Counted from the first letter of the stretch, positions 8,170 through 16,814 are shown. The stretch: 53,030 bases of DNA from Rummeliibacillus stabekisii (GCF_007988965.1 NZ_BJVD01000013.1:1-53030); one strand, 5' to 3'. Made by a program: numbers and translations. The notes: a model not told the origin generated them from the sequence alone.

Positions 8170-8189
8170 GCAAAAATCGGAAAAACAGT

Positions 8190-8338
8190 TATAGCGCCAG
8201 TACTGAAGAAATCGTGAATCTTCAGTAGACGAGGTGGAGGAGTATCGAAGTTTTCGGCGGATGCCTCCCGATCGCAATGCCCGATCGTTATCTTGCTTTT
8301 AAAGGACTCAAGTGATTGAGTAGACAGGAAAGCAAGAA
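8190..8338 (+). ncRNA. glmS ribozyme (GlcN6P-responsive self-cleaving riboswitch)
   Basis: Self-cleaving RNA that uses glucosamine-6-phosphate as cofactor and so lowers glmS mRNA when product is plentiful. The conserved core is clear: TATAGCGCCAG with predicted cleavage between A8193 and G8194, the P2 hairpin TACTGAAG/CTTCAGTA, the core GACGAGGTGGAGG, and TCGGCGGATGCCTCCC. P3 (CGATCG/CGATCG) and P4 (TCTTGCTTTT with GGAAAGCAAGA) close the element at 8338. It lies 95 bp before the glmS start. Confidence 0.95.
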
Positions 8339-8433
8339 GGCAAATTAGCAGCTGCATATGAATGACTTCGCCTGTAATAGGGGAAGCTTATTTACACGCG
8401 GCTAATTTGGCAAAGTTCGGAGGAAATATAGTT

Positions 8434-10236
8434 ATGTGTGGTATTGTTGGATATAATGGTTTACTTGATGCGAAAGAAATTCTATTAAAAGGATTAGAAA
8501 AACTAGAATATAGAGGTTATGATTCTGCAGGGATTGGCCTATGCACAGAAGATGGAGTTGCAGTATTTAAAGAAAAAGGCCGTATCGCTGATTTACGCAG
8601 TATTGTCGATGAAAGAGCAGCCGCTACTGTGGGCATTGGTCATACACGCTGGGCAACACATGGTGTGCCAAATCAGCTGAACGCTCATCCTCACCAAAGT
8701 GCGTCAGGCCGTTTTACATTAGTGCATAATGGTGTATTAGAAAACTATCATCACTTGCAAGATGAATATCTAAACGGAGTTCAGCTAAAATCTGATACAG
8801 ATACAGAAGTGCTTGTCCAATTGGTTGAGAAATTTGTAGAGGACGGCATGGCAACAGAAGAAGCATTCCGCCATACGTTAACACTTGTACACGGTTCTTA
8901 TGCCCTTGCTTTATTGGATGCAGAAGAATGTGACACGATTTATGTAGCTAAAAACAAAAGCCCGCTTTTAGTAGGGGTAGGCGAAGGGTTTAATGTAGTA
9001 GCATCTGATGCGATGGCAATGCTACAAGTAACAGATCAATTTATCGAATTGCATGATGAAGAAGTTGTCATTGTTCGCAAAGACTCTATTGTAATTCAAA
9101 AACTTGATGGCACAGTAGTAGAACGTGCACCTTACACTGCAGAGCTAGATATGAGCGATATCGAAAAAGGCACATATCCACACTACATGCTAAAAGAAAT
9201 CGATGAACAACCTGGCGTAGTTCGCAAAATTGTTCAAAACTATGAAGATGAAGAAGGCAACCTAGTGATTCCTTCTGACATCGCCAATGCTTTACATGAT
9301 GCAGATCGACTTTATATCATTGCAGCAGGTACTAGCTATCATGCAGGCCTTGTTGGCAAACAATACTTTGAGAAAATGGCAGGCATCCCTGTCGAAGTGC
9401 ATATCTCAAGTGAATTCGGCTATAATATGCCGTTATTATCAGAAAAGCCATTCTTTATTTTCATCTCACAATCAGGCGAAACAGCAGATAGCCGTCAAGT
9501 GCTTGTGAAAATTAAGGAATTAGGCCATCCGATTTTAACTATTACGAATGTACCTGGCTCGACTTTATCACGTGAAGCGGATTACACATTGTTATTGCAT
9601 GCAGGCCCTGAAATTGCCGTAGCCTCTACTAAAGCATATGTTGCACAAGTAGCCGTACTTGCAATCGTTGCCTATGTAGAAGCACAAGCGAAAGGCAAAG
9701 CACTGGACTTTGATTTAAAAGCAGAGCTTGGCATTGCAGCAAACAACATTCAAACAATCGTTGATCATAAAGAAGACATGGAACACGTAGCAGCAGATTT
9801 CTTGGAAACAACACGTAATGCTTTCTTTATCGGCCGCTCAATCGACTTCTATCTAAGCTTAGAAGGAGCACTTAAGCTAAAAGAAATCTCTTATATCCAA
9901 GCGGAAGGGTTTGCTGGTGGAGAGCTAAAACACGGTACAATCGCATTAATTGAAGATGGTACGCCTGTATTTGCGCTTATTACACAAAAAGAAGTAAGCC
10001 TTAACCTAAGAGGTAATGTGAAAGAGGTAACCACTCGTGGTGCCAACGCTTGCATTATTTCGATGGAAGGCATGGAAGAACCAGGAGACACAATCGTCCT
10101 TCCTCCTGTGCATCCACTTCTAACGCCGCTTGTATCAGTTGTTCCATTACAATTGATCAGCTATTATGCATCCCTTGCACGGGGCTGTGATGTGGATAAA
10201 CCAAGGAATTTGGCTAAGTCTGTTACAGTAGAATAA
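8434..10236 (+). CDS. glmS: Glutamine--fructose-6-phosphate aminotransferase (isomerizing)
   Basis: Makes glucosamine-6-phosphate from fructose-6-phosphate and glutamine, the entry to amino-sugar and cell-wall synthesis. Cys2 of MCGIVGYNG is the N-terminal glutaminase nucleophile once Met1 is removed. A glutaminase domain (1 to about 240) is followed by two SIS sugar-isomerase domains (about 280-420 and 455-590), with a typical C-terminal [13 protein letters not shown]. 600 residues is standard. The frame is open to 8362, but the ATG at 8434 has GGAGG 10 bp upstream and leaves Cys2 in place. It is controlled by the upstream ribozyme. Confidence 0.97.
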   Translation: MCGIVGYNGLLDAKEILLKGLEKLEYRGYDSAGIGLCTEDGVAVFKEKGRIADLRSIVDERAAATVGIGHTRWATHGVPNQLNAHPHQSASGRFTLVHNGVLENYHHLQDEYLNGVQLKSDTDTEVLVQLVEKFVEDGMATEEAFRHTLTLVHGSYALALLDAEECDTIYVAKNKSPLLVGVGEGFNVVASDAMAMLQVTDQFIELHDEEVVIVRKDSIVIQKLDGTVVERAPYTAELDMSDIEKGTYPHYMLKEIDEQPGVVRKIVQNYEDEEGNLVIPSDIANALHDADRLYIIAAGTSYHAGLVGKQYFEKMAGIPVEVHISSEFGYNMPLLSEKPFFIFISQSGETADSRQVLVKIKELGHPILTITNVPGSTLSREADYTLLLHAGPEIAVASTKAYVAQVAVLAIVAYVEAQAKGKALDFDLKAELGIAANNIQTIVDHKEDMEHVAADFLETTRNAFFIGRSIDFYLSLEGALKLKEISYIQAEGFAGGELKHGTIALIEDGTPVFALITQKEVSLNLRGNVKEVTTRGANACIISMEGMEEPGDTIVLPPVHPLLTPLVSVVPLQLISYYASLARGCDVDKPRNLAKSVTVE

Positions 10237-10265
10237 GTTAATGCAAAATAAATAAGACAAGATGA

Positions 10266-10302
10266 AAACCCCCTTAGATTTTGTTATCTAAGGGGGTAAC
10301 TT
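10266..10302. terminator. Bidirectional terminator between glmS and bcrD
   Basis: CCCCCTTAGAT/ATCTAAGGGGG perfect stem. The minus strand reads GGGGGTTTTC after it and the plus strand has a weaker T-rich flank, fitting convergent glmS and bcrD transcription. Confidence 0.85.
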
Positions 10303-10403
10303 TATAACTTTATTTAGACGTAAAAAGTGTTGGTCTTCATTTCCTTAAAGGTAAAGGGATGTGTCTGCTATACAGCAGGTAAGCATTTAAGAAAATGTTT
10401 TAT

Positions 10404-11237
10404 CTATAAAATAATCGTTATCAGTATAACAAGAATTCCAAGGGCAATTCGATACCAACCAAACGCCTTGAAATCATGTTTTTTGATATATCCCATAAGG
10501 AATTTTATCACCAGAACAGACACCGCAAATGCAACCGCCATACCAATTCCCAAGATAAGCAATTCTTCAATTGTGAAGGAAAAACCAAATTTCAGTATTT
10601 TAATGGTACTTAAACCAAACATAACAGGAACCGCAAGGAAAAATGTAAATTCAGCTGCTGCAACTCTTGATACACCAATCAGTAGTGCACCTATAATTGT
10701 AGCACCCGAGCGAGAAGTACCGGGGATAATAGAAAGCACTTGAAATAACCCAATCAAAAAAGCCATTCTGTAGGTAATGTCGTCTAACTTTTTAGTAGTT
10801 GGCACCCGCCTATTATTCCATATTTCAATGACAATAAATGCTATACCATAGAAAATGAGAGCAGCAGCAATCACCATTGGAGTATGAAAATGGGCGTCAA
10901 TATAATCGTCAAAAAGGATAGTTATGATAGCCCCTGGGATACAGGCAACCACTACTTTATACCAAAGCGAAAGGGTATCTTTTTTAATGATAGGCAGTGT
11001 TTTATCCCTAAATTGAAAAGGAAACATTTTCTTCCAAAACATAACGACCACTGCGAGTATTGCTCCAAGTTGAATGACCACAAAAAACATTTCCTTAAAT
11101 GCTTCGCTCATATTAAGAGTAATAAACTTGTCCACGAGAAGCATATGCCCTGTGCTGCTGATAGGTAGCCATTCTGTTATTCCCTCTACTACACCAAGAA
11201 ATATAGCTTTCATTATTTCTATAAAATGAAGTGCCAT
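10404..11237 (-). CDS. bcrD: Undecaprenyl-diphosphatase BcrD/UppP
   Basis: Membrane enzyme of the BacA/UppP family that dephosphorylates undecaprenyl pyrophosphate, the target bound by bacitracin. Both active-site signatures are present: EGITEWLPISSTGH near residues 19-32 and GTSRSGATI near 164-172. 277 residues and about eight hydrophobic helices fit the family. AAAGGAGG lies 9 bp before the ATG, which overlaps the bcrB stop by one base, so it is the third gene of the bcrABD unit. A family member elsewhere in the genome may serve the housekeeping role; this copy's context points to bacitracin resistance. Confidence 0.93.
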   Translation of the reverse strand: MALHFIEIMKAIFLGVVEGITEWLPISSTGHMLLVDKFITLNMSEAFKEMFFVVIQLGAILAVVVMFWKKMFPFQFRDKTLPIIKKDTLSLWYKVVVACIPGAIITILFDDYIDAHFHTPMVIAAALIFYGIAFIVIEIWNNRRVPTTKKLDDITYRMAFLIGLFQVLSIIPGTSRSGATIIGALLIGVSRVAAAEFTFFLAVPVMFGLSTIKILKFGFSFTIEELLILGIGMAVAFAVSVLVIKFLMGYIKKHDFKAFGWYRIALGILVILITIIL

Positions 11238-11986
11238 TATTTCAAATCCTCCTTTTGAAAGTGGTTAAATGTCAACCAAAATCCAATAAGAGACACAAAA
11301 GCAATAATTCCTATGACCAGAGGAATTGAATAACCTGTACTTTTCAATTTACCCTCTATCAAGAAAAAGGTAGCTGTCCATGGGTATAATGCTCCCAGGT
11401 CCTGATTGCTAAGAGCTGCGCTCCCCATGACTATAACTGCAGAAGCAATCACTGGCGTAACAAATCCTCTTGTTTTTTGAGCGATATAAGCAAAGGGGGA
11501 GACTGTTAAAAACATAAGTATACTGCCAAGTAAAAACTTTAGAAGCCACCCGATGGCAACACGCAAGTTATAGCTTTCCATGCCAAAAACAGCATAATAT
11601 AGCCCGGATAAAATTAAAATACCTATCCATGTTACCAATGTAAGCATAGTGATCCAAAGAAATAGGGTACAAAACTTACCTAGCATAAGTTTTATCCTAG
11701 AAATCGGTATGGGCAACATGGTTTTTAAAGTATTTTCCGTATACTCTCTGCTAAATAAGTAAGCGGTAATTGCCACATAAATCATCATATTTGTTAATAG
11801 CATAATGTACAGCAGACTGTCATGATATATATCAGCCAATGTAAATACAAGGTCTGGATGTTTAAAATGGGTTTGTATAGATTCTACCAACATCATACAT
11901 GGTATAGACATGACACCTAAAATACTGATAAGTACCATTTTTGAACGCTTTAATTTTGATAGTTCGCAGGAAATAAGATTAAGCAA
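11237..11986 (-). CDS. bcrB: Bacitracin ABC transporter permease BcrB-like
   Basis: ABC-2-type permease with about six hydrophobic helices, the membrane partner of BcrA. About 249 residues and the N-terminus [17 protein letters not shown] resemble BcrB of the enterococcal bcrABD operon as I recall it. A GTG at 11995 overlaps the GGAGG ribosome site; the TTG at 11986 has 8-bp spacing and is preferred. It overlaps the end of bcrA by 8 bp and the start of bcrD by one base, so all three are translationally coupled. Substrate assignment rests on operon context. Confidence 0.85.
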   Translation of the reverse strand: MLNLISCELSKLKRSKMVLISILGVMSIPCMMLVESIQTHFKHPDLVFTLADIYHDSLLYIMLLTNMMIYVAITAYLFSREYTENTLKTMLPIPISRIKLMLGKFCTLFLWITMLTLVTWIGILILSGLYYAVFGMESYNLRVAIGWLLKFLLGSILMFLTVSPFAYIAQKTRGFVTPVIASAVIVMGSAALSNQDLGALYPWTATFFLIEGKLKSTGYSIPLVIGIIAFVSLIGFWLTFNHFQKEDLK

Positions 11987-12896
11987 TCCCACCACCTCCG
12001 ATCAATTCAGAAAAGTAATCCTCCAGATTCTCCTCATCTGTATTTATCTTTGTTACCAATAGTCCATTTTCTACGAAAGCTCTGTTGATTTCTCCTGGGT
12101 TATGGTTGAAATCATAAACTTTTATTGAATTACCCTGTATAGAATAGTCTGTAATCTGATAATAATCTTCTAATATTTTTACAGCTATTTTCGCATCAGA
12201 TAAATCAAATTCAATATACCGGCGTTTGCGCTTGTGGAGTTCCACCATGTTTACTTCCTCAACCAAGCGACCTTCATGCATAACGCCAATAATATCTGCA
12301 ATTTGTTCAATTTCATTTAAAACATGACTAGAAATGAAAATCGTGGTTCCTTTGGTACGGCTAAGTTCAGATAGGAACGAGCGAATTTCGGATATTCCAA
12401 TGGGGTCGAGCCCGTTAATTGGTTCATCGAGTATCAGCAACTCGGGCTCATGCATAATTGCTGCGGCAATACCAAGACGCTGCTTCATTCCTAAAGAATA
12501 GTCAGCAAACACCTTACTTTTTTCTTTATCCAAACCGACAACTTCCAGTGCTTTCTGTACAGAGTTTTTACCAAGCAGCCCTCGCAGTTTGGCGAGAATT
12601 TGTAAGTTTTCCCGGCCTGTTAAATTATTATAAAAACCTGGCGTTTCAATAATAGAGCCTATTTTGCTATAAATGGTGCGGGTGTTTTCTGTGTGACTTG
12701 TGCCAAACAATTGGATTGCTCCTTCTGTTGGATAGACAAGTTGTAACATCATTTTCATTGCAGTAGTTTTCCCTGCTCCGTTTCTCCCGAGCAGACCATA
12801 GATCTTACCTTTTGGCACATGAAGATTGATGTTATTAACAACGGTAGCATTTCCGTATTGTTTGGTAAGATTTTCTGTTTCAATGACATATTCCAT
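11979..12896 (-). CDS. bcrA: Bacitracin ABC transporter ATP-binding protein BcrA-like
   Basis: ATPase of a drug-efflux ABC transporter. Walker [10 protein letters not shown] lies near residues 37-45, the signature is SLGMKQRLG, and Walker B with the D-loop is [13 protein letters not shown]; a C-terminal extension of about 90 residues is typical of the BcrA/YthP-type ATPases. Starts at 12902 (MYMEYV) and 12896 (MEYV) are both possible. AAAGGA is only about 4 bp from the first and 10 bp from the second, so 12896 is preferred. It heads the bcrA-bcrB-bcrD operon behind candidate BcrR boxes. Confidence 0.9.
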   Translation of the reverse strand: MEYVIETENLTKQYGNATVVNNINLHVPKGKIYGLLGRNGAGKTTAMKMMLQLVYPTEGAIQLFGTSHTENTRTIYSKIGSIIETPGFYNNLTGRENLQILAKLRGLLGKNSVQKALEVVGLDKEKSKVFADYSLGMKQRLGIAAAIMHEPELLILDEPINGLDPIGISEIRSFLSELSRTKGTTIFISSHVLNEIEQIADIIGVMHEGRLVEEVNMVELHKRKRRYIEFDLSDAKIAVKILEDYYQITDYSIQGNSIKVYDFNHNPGEINRAFVENGLLVTKINTDEENLEDYFSELIGGGGIA

Positions 12897-12949
12897 ATAC
12901 ATCTGTCCTTTCTTTGAGTGAATTGCTGTTTGCTCTAAACTGCAATTTT

Positions 12950-12991
12950 ATTATCAGCTCAAATGTAAAAAGAAACGAGAAACCTATTGTC
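12950..12991 (-). promoter_or_regulatory. Candidate bcrA promoter with proximal BcrR box
   Basis: On the minus strand a -10-like GATAAT lies at 12955-12950. Just upstream of the expected -35, GAGA-N7-TGTC (12977-12991 in plus orientation) differs by one base from GACA-N7-TGTC, the inverted repeat reported for the enterococcal membrane regulator BcrR. A poor -35 next to an activator site would fit BcrR-dependent activation. Confidence 0.45.
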
Positions 12992-12996
12992 ACAAT

Positions 12997-13030
12997 AGAA
13001 AAAAGCTCCGACACTTTGCGTGTCAGAGCC
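12997..13030 (-). terminator. bcrR terminator that contains a perfect BcrR-type repeat
   Basis: Read on the minus strand, GCTCTGACAC and GTGTCGGAGC form a 10-bp stem (one mismatch) around GCAAA, followed by TTTTTT: an intrinsic terminator 25 bp after bcrR. The same bases contain GACA-N7-TGTC (13010-13024), centred 33 bp (about three helical turns) from the proximal box at 12977-12991. Confidence 0.75.
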
Positions 13031-13054
13031 TATTTCAAAGGGTTTTCGGTATTT

Positions 13055-13669
13055 TTATTTTGTTTGACCTTGCTTCATCAGTACATATATCTTCATTACA
13101 AAAAGTAAAAATAAGAGCGTCGTTACATATGGTTCCCTTGCTGCTGCAAAGAAACAGATTGCCAAAACTCCTATTACAACAGAGCTTTTTTTAGTAAGGT
13201 TGTAACTAGATTCTTTTTCAAAGTGAACAAATAGAACAGTGGCGAAACCAAGTCCAATCATGGTAATAAAAATAGCCCAATAAATAATAAGCATTACCCA
13301 TGTTGTCTCGGTAAAAGATAGAAGATTGACGGAGTGAATATAACTACCATCCGATTTTCCGTACAATGGTAGAACAATAAATGCAATCGCTATTATGTCT
13401 AATATTCCACTGATAAAGCTATAGATTTTTTTAAGGTTAGAGCGATTCTCTGTTTCAGCAAGACTTATTAGTTCCTCTCCTGATAATAATTCGTCTATAG
13501 AAACCGAAAAAAGTTTAGCTATACATTTGAGAGATTCAATATTAGGATAGCCTTTACCACTTTCCCATTTTGAAATAGCTGACCTTGATACATATAGTTG
13601 CTCTGCAAGTTGCTCTTGTGTGAGGTTATTCTGTTTTCTAAGCTGTTGCAGTTTTTCGTTAAACTCCAT
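13055..13669 (-). CDS. bcrR: Membrane-bound XRE-family bacitracin sensor BcrR-like
   Basis: One-component regulator with an N-terminal XRE helix-turn-helix (about residues 6-60; NLTQEQLAEQLYVSRSAISK) and a C-terminal half made of about four hydrophobic helices (about 82-200). This is the design of enterococcal BcrR, which binds bacitracin at the membrane and activates bcrABD; the length of 204 residues also agrees. AGGAGG sits 7 bp before the ATG. It lies directly upstream of bcrABD in the same orientation but is separated from it by its own terminator, so the two units are probably transcribed separately. Identification rests on architecture and context. Confidence 0.88.
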   Translation of the reverse strand: MEFNEKLQQLRKQNNLTQEQLAEQLYVSRSAISKWESGKGYPNIESLKCIAKLFSVSIDELLSGEELISLAETENRSNLKKIYSFISGILDIIAIAFIVLPLYGKSDGSYIHSVNLLSFTETTWVMLIIYWAIFITMIGLGFATVLFVHFEKESSYNLTKKSSVVIGVLAICFFAAAREPYVTTLLFLLFVMKIYVLMKQGQTK

Positions 13670-14035
13670 TGTTATCCTCCTGTTGATTTTTTGTTTTCCG
13701 CCCTGTCAAAAGGTATCTTTGCGTATGTAGAAATAAGCCAGATTCCGCTGAACGTTCATTACGAGGAATACGGTTGCCTCACAAAGTTTTTGTACTCGTC
13801 ACTCTGAAATGAGATATACAATCTTATAACTCACCTGAAGCCTCACTTTTGAACAGAAATTAATATACTTAATTATATAAGAAAATCTATATATTAACAT
13901 ATTGATATGGAGGTCATTTATTTAAACGAGTATGCACATTTATCAAATGCTACAATAATGTCATAACAAAGTTAAGATTTCAGATTATAAGCGTTGTTTA
14001 ACTGTTTAGGCGAGTATAGGAGAAGAGAATATTCA
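13670..14035 (+). other. Gene-free stretch of about 365 bp
   Basis: It lies between the divergently oriented bcrR and the DUF2716 gene. I find no convincing open frame and no strong promoter for bcrR. The right half is very AT-rich and holds copy 1 of the 35-bp repeat (13864-13899). AGGAGA at 14019-14024 is a possible ribosome site for the next gene. Confidence 0.6.
13864..13899. repeat. AT-rich dispersed repeat, copy 1
   Basis: 36 bp starting TATACTTAATTATATAA and ending TATATATTAACA; identical to 16679-16713 apart from one extra G, with looser similarity (CTTTTGAA) on the left flank. Confidence 0.8.
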
Positions 14036-14527
14036 ATGAGGAATTGGGTTCCACTTTCAAAAAAGGAATATGGTCAAAATTGGAACAGGATATATAGAGA
14101 CTTCAAATTCAAACCAAGTACGTCTATATTTCCCTCTTTTAAGGTTCCACATCCTTATATAACTTATAATATTTCCGATTATTTCGGAGAGTCAACAGAT
14201 TTAGATGCTTATGATGAACTTGAAGGAAGAGTGTAAGATGCATTTAAAGAGTGCACAATGCATGGAGAACATATATTAGCACTCGATTGGCAACACGAAT
14301 GTTATTGGATAAATCCACGCTTGGAATTTGAAAGGGATGAATTCGGAGAATGGGCTATACCAATATTTCCGAATGGTGATTACTATTTTGTTATTCAGAA
14401 GGATTTTAAATGGGGCTTTTTAGGACACCCTTGGGAAAATAGTATAACTATATTTGGAAAAGAACTAATAGATGCTTTTAATAAAAACAAGCCTAGAATG
14501 TTTCGTAAGATTTTAAGACAGGGCTAA
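14036..14527 (+). pseudogene. DUF2716 family protein interrupted by one in-frame stop
   Basis: Residues before and after a TAA at 14234-14236 belong to one DUF2716-type protein in the same frame: it begins MRNWVPLSKKEYGQNWNRIY, and after the stop continues DAFKECTMHGEHILALDWQH through GDYYFVIQKDFKWGFLGHPW. Only a single codon is wrong and the flanking frame is intact, so this is a recent nonsense mutation, a sequencing error or, less likely, read-through. The function of the family is unknown. Full length would be about 163 residues. An internal restart at 14258 is possible but has no good ribosome site. Confidence 0.8.
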
Positions 14528-14652
14528 TTCTTTAACTTTATATAGCATTGTAATAAATGAGTTCCCAACTTTAAGTCATATATATAAAGAGATACGAAAA
14601 ATGCCAAGAAGGCATAGATAGAAAAAAAATTATCTAATCGGGGGTAAGGGAT

Positions 14653-15108
14653 TTGATTAAAGAAATTGATATGACGAAATCGAAATTTGCTAATGAAGTA
14701 TTAAATGTTCAATTGTTATCGTATAAAGTAGAAGCAGAGTTAATAGATTTTTATGAACTGCCGCCACTTAAAGATACAGTTGAGAGCTTGCAACAAAGCG
14801 GAGAAACTTTTTATGGTTTTTATATAAAAGAAGAGCTAAGCGGAATCATTTCTATAAAGATAGAAGAGGGTGTAATGGATATACACCGATTATTTGTCCA
14901 TCCTAAACATTTTAGAAAGGGCATTGCTAGGGAACTATTAGATTTCATTCAAAGCATTCGAAAAGAATTTCAAACAATTATTGTTTCAACAAGCTCTAAA
15001 AATGCACCTGCAATAAACTTTTATAAAAAGAATGGATTTGTAGAATTAAAAGAAATGATGGTTGATGGAGGTCTAACGTTGACCATGCTTGAGAAGAAAT
15101 TGCAGTAA
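14653..15108 (+). CDS. GNAT family N-acetyltransferase
   Basis: Acetyl-CoA-dependent acetyltransferase of unknown substrate. The GNAT core is visible: the beta-4 strand VMDIHRLFVHPKHFRKGIAREL carries the pyrophosphate-binding loop (R/Q-x-x-G-x-A form FRKGIA), and NAPAINFYKKNGFVEL is the usual motif B. 151 residues is normal. The start is a TTG at 14653, with GGGGG 8 bp upstream; an ATG at 14671 has no such site. The stop codon lies inside a 16-bp tandem duplication. Orientation matches the preceding DUF2716 gene, but a 125-bp gap separates them. Confidence 0.85.
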   Translation: MIKEIDMTKSKFANEVLNVQLLSYKVEAELIDFYELPPLKDTVESLQQSGETFYGFYIKEELSGIISIKIEEGVMDIHRLFVHPKHFRKGIARELLDFIQSIRKEFQTIIVSTSSKNAPAINFYKKNGFVELKEMMVDGGLTLTMLEKKLQ

Positions 15109-15128
15109 GAAAAAATTGCAGTAAGAAA
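15097..15128 (+). repeat. 16-bp tandem duplication at the end of the GNAT gene
   Basis: AAATTGCAGTAAGAAA occurs twice head to tail (15097-15112, 15113-15128). The first copy carries the gene's last codons and stop; the second is untranslated. It looks like a recent slippage event. Confidence 0.75.
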
Positions 15129-15129
15129 A

Positions 15130-15178
15130 AGTTATCCTTTATGATTTGCAATATATGCATATCATAAAGGATAACTCT
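15130..15178. terminator. Long perfect hairpin after the GNAT gene
   Basis: 16-bp perfect stem AGTTATCCTTTATGAT/ATCATAAAGGATAACT; the loop carries a further TGCA/TGCA pair. The T tract is poor on both sides, so it is either a terminator or an mRNA-end stabiliser. Confidence 0.6.
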
Positions 15179-15202
15179 ATTGACAAGAGTTTAGCGTTAT
15201 AG

Positions 15203-15361
15203 TCAGTTAAGTAACTTTTTCTCAAGGATGATCTTATGTAATCCTTTTTCATCAGTATAAGTTTTTATCACATCAAATCCATTTTTAATATTGAGTAATA
15301 GCATACCGCGCCATTTTAATGTCCAATTTGATATGTCTCCTTTTAAGTAGCGAGCTATATT
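15203..15361 (-). pseudogene. C-terminal remnant of a GNAT acetyltransferase
   Basis: About 50 codons remain on the minus strand, ending in a TGA at 15205-15203. The tail reads MLLLNIKNGFDVIKTYTDEK then GLHKIILEKKL, which is the end of a RimI-like acetyltransferase (motif: LN.K.GF.VI..Y.DEKG...I.L.K.L). The frame is closed by TAA just upstream and there is no start or ribosome site. The rest of the gene was lost, probably in the event that placed the neighbouring GNAT gene here. Confidence 0.65.
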
Positions 15362-15386
15362 TTATAGATTCATTTTGAAGAGATAA

Positions 15387-15842
15387 TTACGGTTTCTCCA
15401 ATTCCCAATTCAGCATATTGTTTTTAGGTTCTGTTCTTTTCATTTGCAGTTTTTCTAAGACCCTTATGGAAGAGTGGTTATCATGCAAGCATTCAGCGAC
15501 TACTTTTTCTACTTTTCCAGTGGAGAAAGCCCAGTTAATTATTTCTTTCACGGCTTCTGTTGCATACCCTTTCTTTTGAGCGGAGGGGATAATTGCATAG
15601 CCTACTTCCACTGTTTTTTGTGAATCAGGTTTTCCTTTAAATCCCATATCGCCAATAATCGTATGATCTTCTTTATTGATCACAAGCCATACACCCCATC
15701 CTGAAAGAGAAGGGTCATCTTTTAATGCTAACAAATACATATCTACATGTAGACCGATTACATAATCTTCGGTTTTTGAAAACTCCTGTAATGACTCTTT
15801 AGTGCACGGTGTGATTATAAGTCTTTCAGTTTGTAGTTCCAT
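15387..15842 (-). CDS. GNAT family N-acetyltransferase (RimJ/RimL type)
   Basis: Acetyltransferase of the RimJ/RimL class, whose members acetylate protein N-termini or small molecules; the substrate is unknown. It opens MELQTERLIITPCTK as this class does, and shows the acetyl-CoA loop AQKKGYATEAVKEIINWAFS and VVAECLHDNHSSIRVLEKL. 151 residues is on the short side for the class (often 170-185). AAAAGGAGA lies 7 bp before the ATG. A Cof-type phosphatase gene precedes it by 31 bp on the same strand, so they probably form one transcript. Confidence 0.88.
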   Translation of the reverse strand: MELQTERLIITPCTKESLQEFSKTEDYVIGLHVDMYLLALKDDPSLSGWGVWLVINKEDHTIIGDMGFKGKPDSQKTVEVGYAIIPSAQKKGYATEAVKEIINWAFSTGKVEKVVAECLHDNHSSIRVLEKLQMKRTEPKNNMLNWELEKP

Positions 15843-15873
15843 TTATATCTCCTTTTAATTAAACTATCGGGAG

Positions 15874-16647
15874 CTATATAATCCCGATTTTTTTTAAAGC
15901 AAAAGATATACCATCTTCGTTAGATTTTTTAGTGACAAAGTCTGCAACCTTTTTCAATTCCTCATGGCCATTCTCCATGGCAATACCTAGTGCTACAGAT
16001 TCCAACATATCAATATCATTCTCTCCGTCACCAAATGCAATGGCTTCTGACTTATCGAATCCAAAATAGTTTAAAACTTTATTAATCGCTAATGATTTGG
16101 AAATATCCTCCTGCAAAACATTCAATATAAAAGGATGCCACCTTTTAAATAGTAGATTTGGGAATTTTAATTTATAGCTTTTCATCATGTCATCGTCTGC
16201 GAAAAAGCACATTAAGTACACTTCAAGATTATGTATATGTGGGTTTGAAGCAGGATAATCACTCAATGATAAAGTTTCCTTTAAGGCCTTTAATATGTTT
16301 TCATTCTTTACGCCATTCATAGAGAAATCTTCCGTATAGAATGATAGGGCATGATTTTCAGTAGCGGCAAATTTAATAAAAGAGCGCAAAATGTCTCGAT
16401 CCATAGGTACTTTATGAACGACATGTTCTTTATGTTTCACATATCCACCATTAGCAGTTATAAAGGTATCAATGCCTAATGCCCTTAACTCGTTACACAT
16501 GGATAAGGGTCTACCTGTTGCGACGACAACCTTTAAACCCTTTCCTTTTAAAGCTAAGATGGCCCCTTTAGTGCTCTCTGAGATACTGCCGTCTCTATGG
16601 TCTGTCAAAGTCCCATCCACATCAAAAAATACAATCTTATAACCCAT
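15874..16647 (-). CDS. Cof-type HAD-IIB family hydrolase
   Basis: Cytoplasmic phosphatase of the haloacid dehalogenase superfamily, IIB (Cof) subgroup; members dephosphorylate sugar phosphates, FMN or related metabolites. Motif I is FFDVDGTLTD at residues 6-15, motif II VVATGRPLS, motif III includes the lysine in DISKSLAINKVL, and motif IV is AFGDGENDIDML. 257 residues is typical. AAAAGGAG lies 8 bp before the ATG. It is probably transcribed with the following GNAT gene. Substrate cannot be predicted. Confidence 0.92.
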   Translation of the reverse strand: MGYKIVFFDVDGTLTDHRDGSISESTKGAILALKGKGLKVVVATGRPLSMCNELRALGIDTFITANGGYVKHKEHVVHKVPMDRDILRSFIKFAATENHALSFYTEDFSMNGVKNENILKALKETLSLSDYPASNPHIHNLEVYLMCFFADDDMMKSYKLKFPNLLFKRWHPFILNVLQEDISKSLAINKVLNYFGFDKSEAIAFGDGENDIDMLESVALGIAMENGHEELKKVADFVTKKSNEDGISFALKKIGII

Positions 16648-16678
16648 TGGAAGTCTCCTTTTGAAAGATAAAAGTCAG

Positions 16679-16713
16679 TATACTTAATTATATAAAAAAT
16701 CTATATATTAACA
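16679..16713. repeat. AT-rich dispersed repeat, copy 2
   Basis: Same 35-bp sequence as 13864-13899 except one G. Together the two copies bracket the DUF2716-GNAT-GNAT-HAD patch in direct orientation. Confidence 0.8.
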
Positions 16714-16814
16714 AATCAATAAATTTCGTCATCTTTTAATTATGAGTAATTAAATAGTAAGCTGAGTGTCACGAATTTTATACTCTTGCATATTTTAATA
16801 AATAAGCGTACGGT

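Noticed and set aside
10327-10743. 138-codon plus-strand open frame over the 3' half of bcrD
   Set aside because: It is the antisense of UppP/BcrD transmembrane coding sequence, with no ribosome site and no family features; the minus-strand frame has both active-site motifs.
12914-13108. 64-codon plus-strand frame in the bcrA-bcrR spacer
   Set aside because: It runs through the bcrR terminator and candidate operators and has no ribosome site.
13598-13807. 69-codon plus-strand frame across the bcrR start
   Set aside because: Mostly antisense to the bcrR helix-turn-helix; the tail matches nothing I know.
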